Below are positions 1 to 11,689 of a stretch of 64,000 nt of DNA, in pieces (positions within the stretch are counted from its first letter, which is position 1; each line of letters starts with the position of its first letter). This DNA comes from Capitulum mitella (Eukaryota; Arthropoda; Thecostraca; Pollicipedomorpha; Pollicipedidae). The stretch spans positions 19,091,949-19,155,948 of the forward strand of contig CP099852.1 of assembly GCA_030062745.1 (NCBI GenBank), read 5' to 3'. A program made the position numbers and the translations under genes. A model generated the notes under the pieces. The model had not been told where the DNA came from. It made no database searches and saw nothing but the letters and a program-made list of their open reading frames with translations.

Positions 1-148
1 TACATGGATGTAAAGGTAAATTGTAAGGCAACATACAAATACATTTTTGTATTTGTATTTTTTTATTTATATATTATTTATTTTATATATTATTTATTCA
101 TTTATTTTCACAATTTTTCTTTATCTGAAGTCACTTGACAAGTTCAGG

Positions 149-157
149 TCAAGGTCA
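149..157 (+). promoter_or_regulatory. TCAAGGTCA extended nuclear-receptor half-site in T1
   Basis: An exact TCAAGGTCA lies here, the extended half-site bound by monomeric FTZ-F1/SF-1/ERR-type nuclear receptors in other animals. The same site is found in the T1 copy at 38075-38083. Function is inferred from the motif only. Confidence 0.3.
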
Positions 158-429
158 AAAGTCAAAATTTGATTTCATAGCAATAAATTTAGCGCTGTTT
201 TTTTCAAATGCCAAAGCTTGAATGTAGATGTCGTAGAAGAGTGCTCTTTACTTGTGTACCAAGTTTCAGGTTGATATGAGGCCGGGTAACGGAGCTATGA
301 CCTAAAATGTCAGTGCAGGCACCCTGAATCACAGCAGCCGTTAAATGGAATTTTAGAAAGAGTGGATTCAAATGACTCAAAAAGTTTTTCAATAATATGA
401 AATGCGCACAAGAGTATTTCAGATCTCTA

Positions 430-462
430 AGGTCATTGGAGGTCATTTGAGGTCAAAGGTTG
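430..462 (+). promoter_or_regulatory. AGGTCA array with 10-bp period (DR4-like)
   Basis: AGGTCA starts at 430, 440 and 450, with a degenerate fourth copy at 457. Ten-base spacing gives two consecutive DR4 arrangements, the classical layout for heterodimeric nuclear receptors. The array is a conserved internal part of T1 and recurs at 38431-38463. Whether it acts as an enhancer is unknown. Confidence 0.35.
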
Positions 463-1038
463 TAAGTTGGTCAAAAGAACATGCGACCATGACAGTGTCC
501 CCTTTTTCATTACCCTGGCACCGCCTATGCTTACATTATACAAACATTGTAATACGATTTGCACTTCTTCAGCATAATATGGCTAACAGAAGCCATAAAA
601 GCGTCTATAATTTTTTTGTTAATTCAGTTTTTGAAAAAAACTAATCCTTCTATTTTCTTAACCCTGTGAACGCCTATGACATAGACGAATGGTAAAAGGT
701 GAAAAGGTAAAATGGGCTTTTGCGAAAAAAGGGTAAAAGTCTCGTTCCATGATCTCTCGATTCATATCAATGTCATCAAAATCGGTTTGTAAACAACGGA
801 GTTATAACAAGCCCAAGCATACCCCCTATTTTGACCTATTTGCCTCCCCTGTATCTATACCTTTGGAAATTTTGAAAACTTCTTTTTACAAAATGTAGTT
901 TAAGTGATCGCAAATCCATTGCCTTTTGTTGCGATGAAATCGGATGTGCAGTTCTCGACATCTCGATGGGGCGAGGGGCCGAATCCACACCCTGCCGAAA
1001 ATTGGCCGTACCGTCTAGCCCTCCGGGAATAGGGTTAA

Positions 1039-1740
1039 GTTGATTCCAGACAGAACTTATTCCATTGATTAGTGGCTAGATCAGAGTCGGAGCTGAACCA
1101 CACCGTTGTCTACGGAATCAGAACGGCAATCGATTTTAATGGCTTAATTCAATCCAAAAGATTTTAGTGGAATCGATTGCGGAATTAGCTCACTTCATTT
1201 TGAATCGGAATCGGAATCAATTCAGCTTTGAAAAGCTGTATTGAGTCAGAATCAGGATCGATTCAAAAAACCATGAATCACATTCCGAATCAACTCCCCC
1301 TCCGAAGTAGAATCAAGCACAAGTCTGGTGACATTGTAGTTTCTGTTGGCAACTAGCGCAATGCTAGCGAAGTGCTGACGAATTGTTTCAACGAACGCAT
1401 TAGAACTGGGAAAGTTAAAACGAATTAAAGAAATCATCTATCCTCTGGTGAAAATGTCATGATTCTGTGCCGACTGTTTATGGAGGTTGTTCCCTGCAGA
1501 ACGTGTTATGGCATGATTACTCGAGTTATTTTTTTCTGTTGGTTGAAGTCGGCAGACTTGTAAGCGATTCACGAAACTGAGAATCGATTCGATTCTGATT
1601 CATAGCCCAAGGAAGAGGATTCTGATTCTGGTTCCGACTAACTCTGAAAATCAGAGACACGATTCGATTCCGATTAAGATACCCTTTTTGACCTGAAAGA
1701 ATCGATTCATTTCCCGATTCCCATTTCCGGTTCACGATTC
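1039..1740. repeat. degenerate GATTC/GAATC-rich repeat region
   Basis: The sequence is dominated by imperfect hexamers of the GATTCN/GAATCN type on both strands. The same tract type recurs in the module tails at 12340-12510 and 18740-18900. Open frames rich in N, Q, I and R here come from the repeat. No gene is seen. Confidence 0.6.
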
Positions 1741-4339
1741 GTTTGCGTGAGAAACAACAGCGCTTTTATTTTTGTGTCATAAATGCAATAGCCAAGTCTT
1801 GGGTCCTGCAGCATCCCAAGATTTGCTGCATAGTTACTGTATTTACCGACCCTGATTGCTGTTTCCACCGATGCCATGGCTTCGGGGAAGATCGCGTACT
1901 TGGGTCCGATGCCACCGGATCCGAGTCCCGGAAAAGATGAATTGCTTGGCCAGACTATCACTTCGTGTCATGTGGCAAGTGACCAAAAAGGGTTAACCTG
2001 ACAAGGGGTGGCCGTGTCATAACATTTTACGACACGGGAAAAAATAACCCCCTCGAGGTCCCGTTTGCCGAAAACGTAGGAGGCAAAATTACCCGTGAAA
2101 CTGGAATTGAACCACTGGGTGGCGGGCTCCCGACAACACGCAACAAGCTCTGCTTAGCATGTATTCTAAGCGTGAAGCCAAGCATCCAAATCGTTTGGAT
2201 AAAATTTATAAAAAAAATTGCGTGGTGGTATCGGGGGACCATGACAAGGTCTATTATATATTGCATGACACTTTCACGCGTGGGCATGAACCGCTGTGTT
2301 CAGTCTGCATTGAGTGTCAAGATGTAAAAAATCTCAGTACGTATATATGTTGTTGTCCAGGGTCAGACGTGAGGAATACAAATATTCACGAGCAGTCACC
2401 CACAGATACAGCGTGTTACATTTATTTCTGTCAGGAAGGTTAAATCATAAACAATCAAGCATAGAACAATATAAAGCAGATTATTGTAAAGAAAAGTCAG
2501 CATTTGGGTAGGTGAACCTAGGGATTCAAACATTGCCGTCGCGTGCGACGATTGACGACTGAAAATACTTGCACCACGTTCGTCAATCAATTGTGAACAC
2601 GTCGGTATAAGCCATATGGTGCACCTCGTGGTTGTTTCCGATGAAAGCGCACAAAAGGATCTTATTTCGCCTTTTGCGTGATTTCTTTTTTGCCGATTAT
2701 GCTACAAAATCAGCTTTTCTGGCTCAGCTAAAAACTGCATTATTTCGTCATGCTTGATTTGACGCGGCCTCCGTTTTCGGGATTTCCAGTACGGCACAAA
2801 GAAATAAGACTTAAATAGGAAGATAGGCACGATGAGATATACAGGCAGATAGCATGATACAGATAGTCAGAAGACAGACAGGGTTACACAGAAACGGACA
2901 CACATTAGCAGACGTAGACAGATACAGGGAAGGAGAGGAGGACTGAAAACGACACGGAGACCGACAGAAACGAGAGTGACTAATGGATAATGAAAGGAAA
3001 TTGACTGACAATATATAGAAATAATTCTGATTCAATCGCACACCGCTATTTAATATGACGTGCGGAATAGACTGCATGCTATAGGGTCCTGAAAGCAAAC
3101 GTGCGTCCAACTACGAAGTGCGATGAATTGCAGACGGAGACCGTGATAAAAGTGTAATAAAGTTATGTCTTGTGCAGCCTGGTCACCTGTTGGGCAGAAC
3201 CTAATTCTAGCACAAAATTATAGCGCATGAAAAGTTGTAAATTCGTGGCGCAGAAAAACAGCCTGCAAAGTCGTCGGTGCGTTCGAGAAACAGAGAGATC
3301 ATGTCGCGTCAAAGGTAGCCGAAATGATAATTCAGGAAAACATAGATATCAACGTGAGCGAGGTGACCAAATACCGGGGGTCTCTACAGACCAAGGCCAA
3401 TCGACCCTCGGCCGATGGAGGCGCACAATGCAAATACAGAGCATTGCTGCGGGCATTTCGATTAGTTGTTCGTCACTTAGCGAAACTGAAGCGCTCAGCT
3501 CGATGTCTGAACAGCGCTGGAGTGCTGGTGTTTAAACGTCGGGAAGAACAGGGTGTTCAAGGCCGTTTCTCACCTGCGAAGGGTGTGGCCCGATAGTCCG
3601 AGCGCCAGCCGCGGCGGCTCCCGCTAGATCGTTCAGCCGAACTCACGCCAAACAGACCTAAGCGAGCTGCCCAATGGCCGAGCAGTAGTGGAGGCAGCTC
3701 AGTTGACTGTTCAACTTTAACGAGAGCGAAGGGCGCAGCGCGATTGTGGAGCAGCGCTGAAAGCAGCTCATTCAACTGTTCAACACGACCTCTGGTGTGT
3801 GCCATCGTGAAAATTTTTAAGGAAACAACACCAGATCAGACCAGACCAGACTGCCGGTGGTACATGGGCGAGCGCGAAGCTCGAGCACCTAGTGGGGACA
3901 GGATTACTGCGGCTTTGTGGTGGGCATTTCCGTCGGAATTTCGGGGAGATCAGAACGATGAAAGTCCTTTTTTTCCAGTAAAGCCCACAGCGTGTTCCTG
4001 AGAGCAAGCCGGCCTAAGCCCGTCGGCTTCCGATAAGTTGTCCCAATGCGTACGAGAAACGCATGCGAATTTTGCTGTACCGGGGTCACATTTTATGGCT
4101 AAATGAGCGCGAAGATCGAGGACTGAGCGTGGGTTAGCCGGCCTTCGGCAGGCTGCTCTCTTTAGTCGATTCCCAAATCCTGGTTCATTTGAGTGCATGC
4201 ATTGTTTTCCTAATGAATCACACCATTAAGTACCAACATTTGTAAGAAGCAAGTCTGTCAGGATATCAGCCTATGATGATTATCTCAGTGTTGAAAGAAG
4301 AACTGAATGGGAATAGGAAATTTAAATTCCTTTTGTGAT
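1741..4339. other. no gene seen; contains an inverted module fragment
   Basis: No coding region could be supported. Positions 2555-2745 are an inverted copy of module A sequence at 11210-11405 (same words, opposite strand). So part of the duplicated module was once rearranged here. An open frame at 2159-2443 has scattered cysteines but no signal peptide, splice context or copy elsewhere, and I do not call it. Confidence 0.5.
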
Positions 4340-5125
4340 GCAGTGGGAAAATGGGCTGTTTCTCTTACTGTTATCATACAAATCTGTACATTTCACATGC
4401 CTGGTGCCTAGTGGCATGAGCCCATTAACTCGCCGAGGCATCATAATTAACGGCTGATTTACACGCACACTATGTTGTAAATCTTGCAAAATGGTCTTTC
4501 TCAGTGTTTCGGTGGCCAGCACGCGCCACGTGCTGATCTCCATGCACGGTGTTTAACGTGATGTTGTTCTGCAATCAGTTCTCTGTCTAATGGACCATAC
4601 CATGTCGTACCGTCTCGGTACGACACACGGTTGGCGAGATTGGGCGACGGGAAAGGTGCCGTGTCGGCGCCCGGCCATGGCCTCAAACGCACCTGAGACG
4701 GATCCAAATTACGACCTGCATCGCATCACGTGACGTGGCATGACCGAGACGGCTGCACCACACCTGCTCAGTGTTTGACACCATCGGAACGGCAAAACAA
4801 CGGACTTCCTGTTGATACCAGACTCGTGTCCGAAATCGACACCTTTGTCTTCGAAATTTTTGGAGTAAACAGAAACGACGCAAACCTCAAAACAACGGAG
4901 ACCAACAGCGGCCAACGGAGATCGATGTGGATCACAGGAGACCAACTGAAACCGCGCCACGGGGATCCAGGGAGACAGAGGCCTCTGCAAATCTCCTCAG
5001 AGAGCGACTGCTCTATGGCAGTCTTTAGTCCGTATATTTCAACGGCATCCGAATCGGGTTGGCTGTCTCTAGGGGAATGTGATTCTGGGTTGCCTCGGGA
5101 ATCGAAATTTGGGTCTTAGCCTCGG
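4340..5125. repeat. orphan module tail (copy 0)
   Basis: This segment aligns by eye with the tails of modules A (11690-12830) and B (18100-19340). Shared landmarks are the block around 4430-4470, the block at 4560-4800, the GGAGACC-type short repeat near 4895-4980 and the AACTGCTCTATG box near 5010. It lacks the GATTC tract present in the other two. No glycine-rich gene is attached, so it looks like the remainder of an older or deleted module. Confidence 0.65.
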
Positions 5126-5156
5126 CATGACCAAAACCCAACGGCATGCCGCCATT

Positions 5157-6338
5157 TACACTATTCCCGGAGGGCCAGGCGATATACCCAATCCCCGGAG
5201 GGAGGAGATGGATTTGACCCCCTGACATATCGAGGATTACATATCTGATTTCATCGCAACAAATGGCAATTGGCTTGCCTTGACAAAAACTATATTAAAA
5301 AAAGAAGTTTTCAGAGTTTTAAAAACGATATATAGAGGGGAGCAAAAAAGCCGAAATGAGGAATATTTTGGGAATAGTTACAACTCTGTTGTTTATGTGC
5401 CCATTTTGTTGAAATTCGCATGAATCGAGATATCATGGATAGGACTTTTACCATTGGTCCATAAATCACAGGCGTTCAGAGGGTTTCGAAAATAAGGTTA
5501 GTTTTTTTCTAAAAAATCTGATTGAAAAGAAAATTTAAAACGCTTTTTTAGTCTCCAATAGTCATGTCATGCTGAAGAAAGAGAAGTAGCATTACAGTGT
5601 TTGTATAATGTTAGCATACGCGGCGTGAGGGAAATGAAAAAGGGGAACTGTCATGGTCACATGTTCTTAAGGCCAACTTATAATCCTTGACCTTAAATGA
5701 CCTCCAATTACCTTAGAGTGACTTGGAATGATCTTCCGCGCATTTTATATTATTTGAAAACGTCTCCAATCATCTCACTTCACTCCATTTCTAAAATTCC
5801 ATTTTACGGCTGTTATGACATACGGTGCGCCCAGTGACATTTTAGGTCATAGCTCCGTGACCCGACTTCATATGGACGTGGAACTTGGTATTAGAGTAGA
5901 GGGCTCCCGTCTTCGACATATGTAGTCCGGATTTTTCATTTGAAAAAGAAGCCCAAAAATGTTTACCATGAAACCTAATTTTGTCCTTTGACCTTGACCT
6001 GACCTCGTAAATTCACCTCAAAAAAACAAATTTGTATTTGTATTTTGCCCAACTATTTACCTATACATCCATGTAAAGCTTTAAATTCTATCTTAAAAAC
6101 GCTATTTTTGGCACCCATTTTCTTTTACCCTCAATCGACGCAAAACTGACCCGACGTGCTTCCCAAAAACGTTCCCTGGCTTCGCCCCTGAGCAAATAAG
6201 AGTTACGAAATCTTGTCAAAATACCTAGAAAGAATACCTAGAAATAGTTGCGAAGGTTCGTGAAACTGCATCAAAAAAGGTGGAAATGGCGCGAAAGAAA
6301 ATCGAGGGCCGCGGATTTCCCTCCCCCACTGCCGGGAA
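5157..6338 (-). mobile_element. T1 family TTAA element, inverted copy
   Basis: This is a nearly complete T1 element in reverse orientation. It opens with CTATTCCCGGAGGG, the reverse of the usual right end, and closes with CCGGGAATAGGG near 6326-6335. Both flanking TTAA sites have decayed. AGGTCA motifs appear as TGACCT in this orientation. No open frame of interest. Confidence 0.75.
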
Positions 6339-6344
6339 TAGGGT

Positions 6345-6740
6345 TGGAACCAAAAAAGCAGAAACGGTTAGCTGATGTACAACGTCCCACATGCACCGCG
6401 CTGAACTGAGAAAATTCTATTTTTGAGCCTCCGTGAAATCCGCGCAACCGCCCTCTTGTGTTGCGGCTGACCTTGCCCACTGTAACCAAGTCGGTGGCGC
6501 GGCGGAGGTCACGTGACCTGCCTCTGAGACGTGTCGCATTATTGTGACGGTAAGGCGATTTACGTGATCAAGGAGTGTGTATATATCTGGTGTGTATATC
6601 GGTGGAGTGTATGTCATGTGGCGTGTATGTCACTTACAGCAAGGCAAACTGTGAAATCGCGACGTGTGTATATGTATAGTGTGTATGTAACTGAAGGCAA
6701 ACGTACCGTAAACAAGAAAAATCATATTATACCATGATTA
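6345..6740. repeat. module A left boundary, upstream conserved block
   Basis: The block matches 13060-13490 in module B, including the CCCACATGCACCGCG word, a GTCACGTG box and TGTGTATAT-rich stretches. It marks the left side of the duplicated module. Module C lacks it, since its homology begins only about 130 bases before its start site. Confidence 0.6.
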
Positions 6741-6742
6741 TT

Positions 6743-6753
6743 TATATATATAC

Positions 6754-6805
<52 letters not shown>

Positions 6806-6806
6806 C
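6743..6806. repeat. (TA)n microsatellite
   Basis: An almost pure TA dinucleotide run with rare interruptions. Open frames of alternating Tyr and Ile across it are artefacts. Confidence 0.95.
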
Positions 6807-7005
6807 ATTCCGAGCGAAAGGAAACACAACAAACGTTCAGTTTTGTTTCATCATTCTGCCACGATCTACAGCGAAATTGGATGAGTGATGTGGTAAACAG
6901 CCTGCCTTCCCCCCTCCCGTCCTCTGGTGCGTCTAAGTAAAAATGCTTGCTCCCCGGAGGGTGAAAACCTAAGCCGCCAAACAGGACGCTGTGGCACGGA
7001 AGGCT

Positions 7006-7066
7006 GGAAATCCTTTGCGGTCTCTACCTGGTATATAAACCACATTGCAGCTCGTCCACGATCAGT
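7006..7066 (+). promoter_or_regulatory. core promoter of glycine-rich gene A
   Basis: TATATAAA lies at 7032-7039. The arthropod-type initiator TCAGT lies at 7062-7066, putting the start at A7064, 30 bases after the TATAAA. At 7006-7014 is GGAAATCCT, a one-base-degenerate version of the kappa-B-like GGAAATCCC found at the same place in copies B and C. The promoter is almost identical in all three copies, which supports it. Confidence 0.8.
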
Positions 7067-7106
7067 CCTCAAAGACCGGTGAGAGAACTCCGCCTATCAG
7101 TAAAAG
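7064..7106 (+). other. noncoding exon 1 of gene A
   Basis: The exon runs from the inferred start to AAAAG followed by the donor GTGAGTG at 7107. It contains no ATG. The equivalents in copies B and C have the same length and end. Intron 1 then spans 7107-8093. Confidence 0.75.
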
Positions 7107-7772
7107 GTGAGTGTCATGTCACTTGCATTGGATGTGACATGAAGTCAGCGAACATCTTTTACTCGCGTTTGTACAACAACTGCGTATAATGACTAGCAGT
7201 TTCACTCTCTTACGCCGTCAGTTAGGTAGCGTCAATTCTGAGTCATGCGAAGCTTGCCCAGGAAACGTATTCTTTGATCTCTCAGGTCACAAAGCGACCT
7301 ATCAAAATTTACGTTAGTAGCATTGGCGAACGATCATGATTTCCCGTTCGGGGCTGAGAAATAATGTGTATTTTACGAAATCTTTAAAAATTGAGCTGAC
7401 GGTCTTCGTTTTTTTTAAACATGAGATGAATGAATATTTATTATTTATTTATTATGATAAATATCATTATTATGCAATATTTATTACATTATTTATAATG
7501 TATATTATTAAAGAGTATTATTATCTTACTTATTTATTACCCTGATCGGGGGGGAACAGTTCCTTTATGTTTCGCAACCGCAGCACATGATCAAATTAAA
7601 TAGATGTAATCGTCAAGAAAGTGCAATAGACCGCGTAAGACCGCTGTCTCATCTCAACAGATTTGTGAAAACGAAGTACAAAATCATGCATAGCCAATAC
7701 TCCAAACAATAGCATATCCTGTTCAAGAACTGTTCTTTAAGACAGCATACCATATGTGGCACTGAGATATTG

Positions 7773-7786
7773 GATAAGCGCTTATC
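7773..7786. promoter_or_regulatory. palindromic GATA site in intron 1 of gene A
   Basis: GATAAGCGCTTATC is a perfect 14-base palindrome made of two opposed GATAAG sites. The copy C intron keeps it with one mismatch (23972-23985). In copy B it has decayed to a single GATAAA at 14444. GATA factors drive haemocyte, fat-body and gut genes in arthropods. The enhancer role here is inferred. Confidence 0.4.
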
Positions 7787-8100
7787 CCGCCCACGGGATA
7801 GGACAGTACTTTTGGAACATTTCGGTTTTGACACAAAGCTCGTGCAGTGCTAAAGAGATATTCCAACGTACGGTAAAAACGCTTTACGTACATTTTAATT
7901 CCATATGTAGTAAAGTATCTTACGAAATAGTCCTCGAAAACTAATAGTAGGATCGGGTTAGTACTTGTGATTGCAAGCTTAGTTCTCGTAACTGTAAGCC
8001 CAAGTTAGCCAATGTTTCTATGTCGCAGTTTTTGATGTTGGTGAAAGCAGGTCTTGAAGGTCAACAACTTACCCTTGTTTCATTCTGTTTCAGGTCCGAC

Positions 8101-8732
8101 ATGAAAGTGGCAGTTATTGCTTTGTTCCTGGCTGGGGCAGCCCTGGCCAATCCCCGTCCACAGTATGGCTACGGTGGTTATGGTGGTTATGCTCAGGGAG
8201 GGTCCGGCAGTGGGTCTATTCAGGGTCAGCACCGTGGACCATTTGGCGGCTTCTCCCAGCTTCAGCAGAACTCAGCTCACACTGGGGTAAGCAAACCATG
8301 ACAGTAACTTGTGATAATATTTCGGCCTGTTTTTCGCGGAACTTGGTAATCTCCCTGCCTAAAAAGCTCCGATATCCTAGGCCTGCTTTAGCTATGTCCT
8401 AAAACATCTAATAGTAGCAGTTTTCCGTAAACAATTTGACCGTGTAATTGTACGTGTCAGTTTCTGCCCTTGATGGCCGGGAGAAATATGTTAATCAGCC
8501 GTTCATCGGCATGCACGATTTGACGAACAAATAAAGATCGGTGGATGTGAGGAAGGAACTTTTCTCAATGGCAATGTTTTTTTTCATTTTCTAGGGATCC
8601 GTGGCCAACGGAGGACGTTTCGTCGGAAGTGCACATGGCCTGGCAGCCCAAAACATAAACCCATTTGGCGGAAGCCAGTTCTCCAAACACAACGCTAACG
8701 CTTTTCTGAGTGGCGGTTATTACGGCAAATAG
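8101..8732 (+). CDS. secreted glycine-rich protein, copy A (two coding exons)
   Basis: Coding exons are 8101-8286 and 8595-8732, joined in phase 0 to give 107 residues. The acceptor AG is at 8092-8093, the donor GTAAGC at 8287, and the second acceptor CTAG at 8591-8594. Residues 1-16 form a signal peptide ending ALA, with cleavage expected before NPRPQ. The mature chain has a GYGGYGGY block, a GSGSGS linker, two NPFGG/GPFGGF-type turns and an end in YYGK. It lacks cysteine. The first ATG after the acceptor starts the signal peptide, which fixes the start. The family is not one I can name. Short Gly/Tyr-rich secreted peptides include spider and crustacean antimicrobial peptides as well as cuticle and adhesive proteins. 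Nearly identical copies lie at 14777 and 24307. Confidence 0.92.
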
Positions 8733-9171
8733 GTGAAATGGACGCTGAAGTGATTCCAGTCATCAAGAATCTGGTAGGCACCGTGATTATCAGTTTATAT
8801 TGCGTTCCGTGTGACAACGGGCTGTACTCTCTACTCGCCACGACTAAGATGAATAACAAAACTTCTCAGAAGTCCTGGTCTCTAAGAAAATGTTGCCATT
8901 TCGTCAATGGAAATCATAACTGACTGATCTGCGGCGTTGAGGAGAATCAAGTAAACAGGGGCTTAATGTTGCTGTGACCTGGAGAAATCCTTATTGTGCC
9001 CTGCTAAGTGCATCCAAGCCGATCCCGAAACATTGCGTTATCACCAGCCTTGCAATACACTGTGGAAAACTGAAAACAATGTACGTGATCGTGAATTGGC
9101 AGTCCGCAGACCGGCTTGAGGACAGCGTGAGTGCTCCAAAAATGTCACTGTTCCACAATGTGCGATCAAGT

Positions 9172-9177
9172 AATAAA
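9172..9177 (+). terminator. possible polyadenylation signal of gene A
   Basis: AATAAA lies 440 bases after the stop codon, just before an AT-rich stretch. Copies B and C have diverged here and lack an exact AATAAA, so the true 3' end may be elsewhere. Confidence 0.35.
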
Positions 9178-9517
9178 ATATTATGATAAAAACAATTGTG
9201 TGGATCGTCCCGTTACTGCAATGCTCGAGACACCCGATCATCTCGGAAACAACCGGAATTTGATACTGAACTATGAACGAAGAATACTACGAACTACTAA
9301 CTACTAATGAAACTTTATTAATTTCAACAAATCGAACGTTATTCATATATTATGTACGAAGAACGAATCTCCTGTTTTTTAAGTACGGCGGAAAGTTGCT
9401 CCCCCCTTCTCTGCCTATCTGGAGAACCAATCGTCCAATCCACATGACCAAAATAACAGTCGACGACCCTGAAATCCCAGGTATCTTTCATTCGTTGACC
9501 TCACCCTCAGCTAGCAA

Positions 9518-9790
9518 ATGCCAGTTGAAACATTAAAAATATCAGTTGAAACATTAATTCTGATGGCCATGTGCCGGCCGTTTCAGAAGCACATCAACAG
9601 GGCAAGAACGGTAGATATTGACAATATGTGCCACCAGACCAAATTTTTTGCCACAAAGCTGCGTCTCTTTACAGAAACGCTTATGAGCCACTGCGGCGAG
9701 AGGTAGATGAGGGCGGTCGAGGACGTCGCCGCCGACCTCCGGCAGACGAGAGCTTGCGCGGCTTCTTGCAGCACTGTTTATAGCTGCTCT
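9518..9790 (+). pseudogene. coding-like remnant A, faint formin FH2 resemblance
   Basis: A conserved block in all three modules keeps protein-like character on the plus strand. The pattern is K-L-R-L-F, a basic helix, then DLRQTESLRGFLQ, which recalls the helix before the GN-x-x-N motif of formin FH2 domains. In this copy an in-frame stop (TAG at 9704-9706) and a one-base deletion near 9744 break it. The formin link is weak: no GN motif follows, and a distant or unrelated origin is possible. Confidence 0.3.
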
Positions 9791-10812
9791 GCATCCTGCT
9801 GGTGATCCCTGCGACCACCCGCGCGGCGGAGAGGAGTCATCGCCCCCTAGTCGACTGCAATCCTACCTGCGCTCAACGTTGAACCGGACGCGCCTTAATC
9901 ACCCGGCAGTCTGTGCCTTCTTCCCAGACGAGGTCAGACTCGCTGGACCAAAGGTCTGCGGTCAGAAAGTTTGCGGGAACTACTGCTCAGAGGATGAACG
10001 TGTTTGTAGTGTTGTAATGGACTATGGCGTTCGAGTCATGGTAAAATACAATTCTGGCACCATAAACCACACGTCCTTGCCCAGAGGTGGGTGAAGGGGG
10101 GAGAGTTGGCCCGGGGATCCCAACCCCGTAGCATAAAAAACTGCGGTTTTGGCAGCTCAAAAATCAACGTAACTGAAGTTTCGAGACTTCAGTGCAAAGT
10201 GGACAGAGCCAGAGTTCTTGGTTTTAAGAGGGATGGATTGACCAGACCCCTCCATTACGAACGTCTTTTGTGCGCTTATCGCACCATATCGCATCTTTTA
10301 AAAACCCCACCCTCGCTCAATAAAGGACAAGAGTGCCTTCCCCGCACGCGCTAAAGCGTAATCTATCCAATTCATTGCATGATCCGACATGTCTTTGATG
10401 ATCAAAGTCTTATGTTCTTATATTTGGACCCAAGATGTACTTTCCTAAGACTCTCTTCATCCGTCCTCTTGGCGATATTGTCAGTTTAACGTCCGGCACC
10501 GATTTCATGGACTGGAAATACCTGTCTCTGAGAGGAAAAGCCGACGTCTCTCTCCATACGTCTCGCGTGAATCGCTTGGATTTCTGAAGCTGTCACGTTA
10601 CCGGATCGACAGTCGTTCGGGGCCAAACAAAACAACCAGACAGTGACATCCCCATTCGTGTTGATTAGTCGAATGTGATGCATACAGATCTCAGAGGACG
10701 TCACACCAGCAGCACAGGAACGAGCTGAACGCGGCTTTTTCACTCCCATTTTGTTTTTAGCGCATAGCTCTTCCACAGGCTGATGAGCTTAGCCTCCAAC
10801 AGCGCTCTTGGT

Positions 10813-10880
10813 TCAGTGGTGACAGCAGTAACCGTTGTGGCACTTGTAGCAAGACCCTCTGCATGACCGTTGGCATGATT
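10813..10880 (-). CDS. terminal exon of a cysteine-rich peptide, module A (partial gene)
   Basis: On the minus strand a pyrimidine-rich acceptor (TCTTTTCAG, 10881-10889) opens a 68-base exon that reads 21 residues and a TGA. The start is phase 1. Cysteine spacing is C-x3-C-x3-C-x2-C-x4-C-C, exactly that of the last exon of the gene at 54227-56358, with CQR and a G-Y/F-CC end in common. Both other modules keep the exon at the same length. The upstream exon is not certain. A candidate is 10967-11030, which opens with ATG and ends at a GTGTAA donor in phase 1, but its signal peptide is poor and the donor is not kept in B. All six cysteines are intact in this copy. Confidence 0.55.
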
Positions 10881-11209
10881 CTGAAAAGACAGAGAACGAG
10901 AGTCATTGGGGCCTGCCAAACGTATGTTCGCTCCGACCCTCCAGCAGCGTCCTCCAGTAGTTACACTTGCAAACGCAAGACGAATAACCGAATGCAAATA
11001 GTTAATACGAGTGCGCTGCGTTATCTCCATTAGATTTCCTCCTGCTTCGTATCTTTCAATTTTTGCGATACTCTGTTACAAAAAAAACTGAAGTTTGTTC
11101 CAACCAAAAGGCGCTGTATGACTGGTAACTATGAACTCACGTCAGCCTTTCCACTGCTTTATGAAGGCGTCATGTGATCTTGCATCCATAGCGCATTCCC
11201 ATCCTGCAT

Positions 11210-11405
11210 CCTGCGATGAGCAGGAGAAGCTGCTTTTGGAGCATAATTCACAAAAAATCACGTAAAAGGCGAAGTAAGACCTTTTTGCACGCTTTCATTG
11301 AAAACAACCATAACGAGACTCACCAGATGGCCGATACCGATGTGTTCACATCTGACTGACGAACATAGTGCAAGTATTTTCAATTGTCAGCTGCCAATGA
11401 CGACG
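11210..11405 (-). repeat. module segment with an inverted copy at 2555-2745
   Basis: On the minus strand this reads the same as the plus strand at 2555-2745. It includes GTGAGT after ATCTG (minus strand), which could be a donor, but no reading frame accompanies it. Confidence 0.5.
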
Positions 11406-11689
11406 GCAAATCTTCAACTGAACACGAATGACTCAAAATCCGTCGATTTTGCGCAAAATCACGGTACGCACCGCTTCAATTCATGTCCCATACCAGGAAA
11501 AGTTCTGTGAATTATGGTTGTTTTAATGCGGTGTCGGAACGGTGAAGCTATGGCCTTCCTATTGGTTTAAATTTGACAATGATTTCACCATGCTATCGAA
11601 ATTGCATTGTGAACACAAACGAACGGGAAATAAAGAATGTTCCCATTCTGAGCGGGTGCCGTGGCTACCCCGTTTGTTGGACGAGGTGG

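Larger units (their letters stand above)
1..1038 (+). mobile_element. T1 family TTAA element, 5' part cut by window edge
   Basis: This is the 3' portion of the T1 repeat family, seen complete at 31000-32217 and 37728-39015. It shares their internal order: a TA-rich start, AGGTCA-rich blocks, a stretch about genes-sized spacing with no open frame, and a G/C-run end. It finishes with GGGAATAGGG followed by TTAA at 1035-1038, the presumed target-site duplication. No coding capacity is visible. The family behaves like a non-autonomous DNA transposon using TTAA targets, as piggyBac does. That assignment is inferred from ends and target site only. Confidence 0.75.

Noticed and set aside
2102-2115. 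Minus-strand GGTTCAATTCC, a tRNA B-box-like word
   Set aside because: No A box at the right distance and no cloverleaf could be drawn.
2159-2443. 94-codon frame with about ten cysteines
   Set aside because: No signal peptide, irregular cysteine spacing and no conserved copy in the modules.
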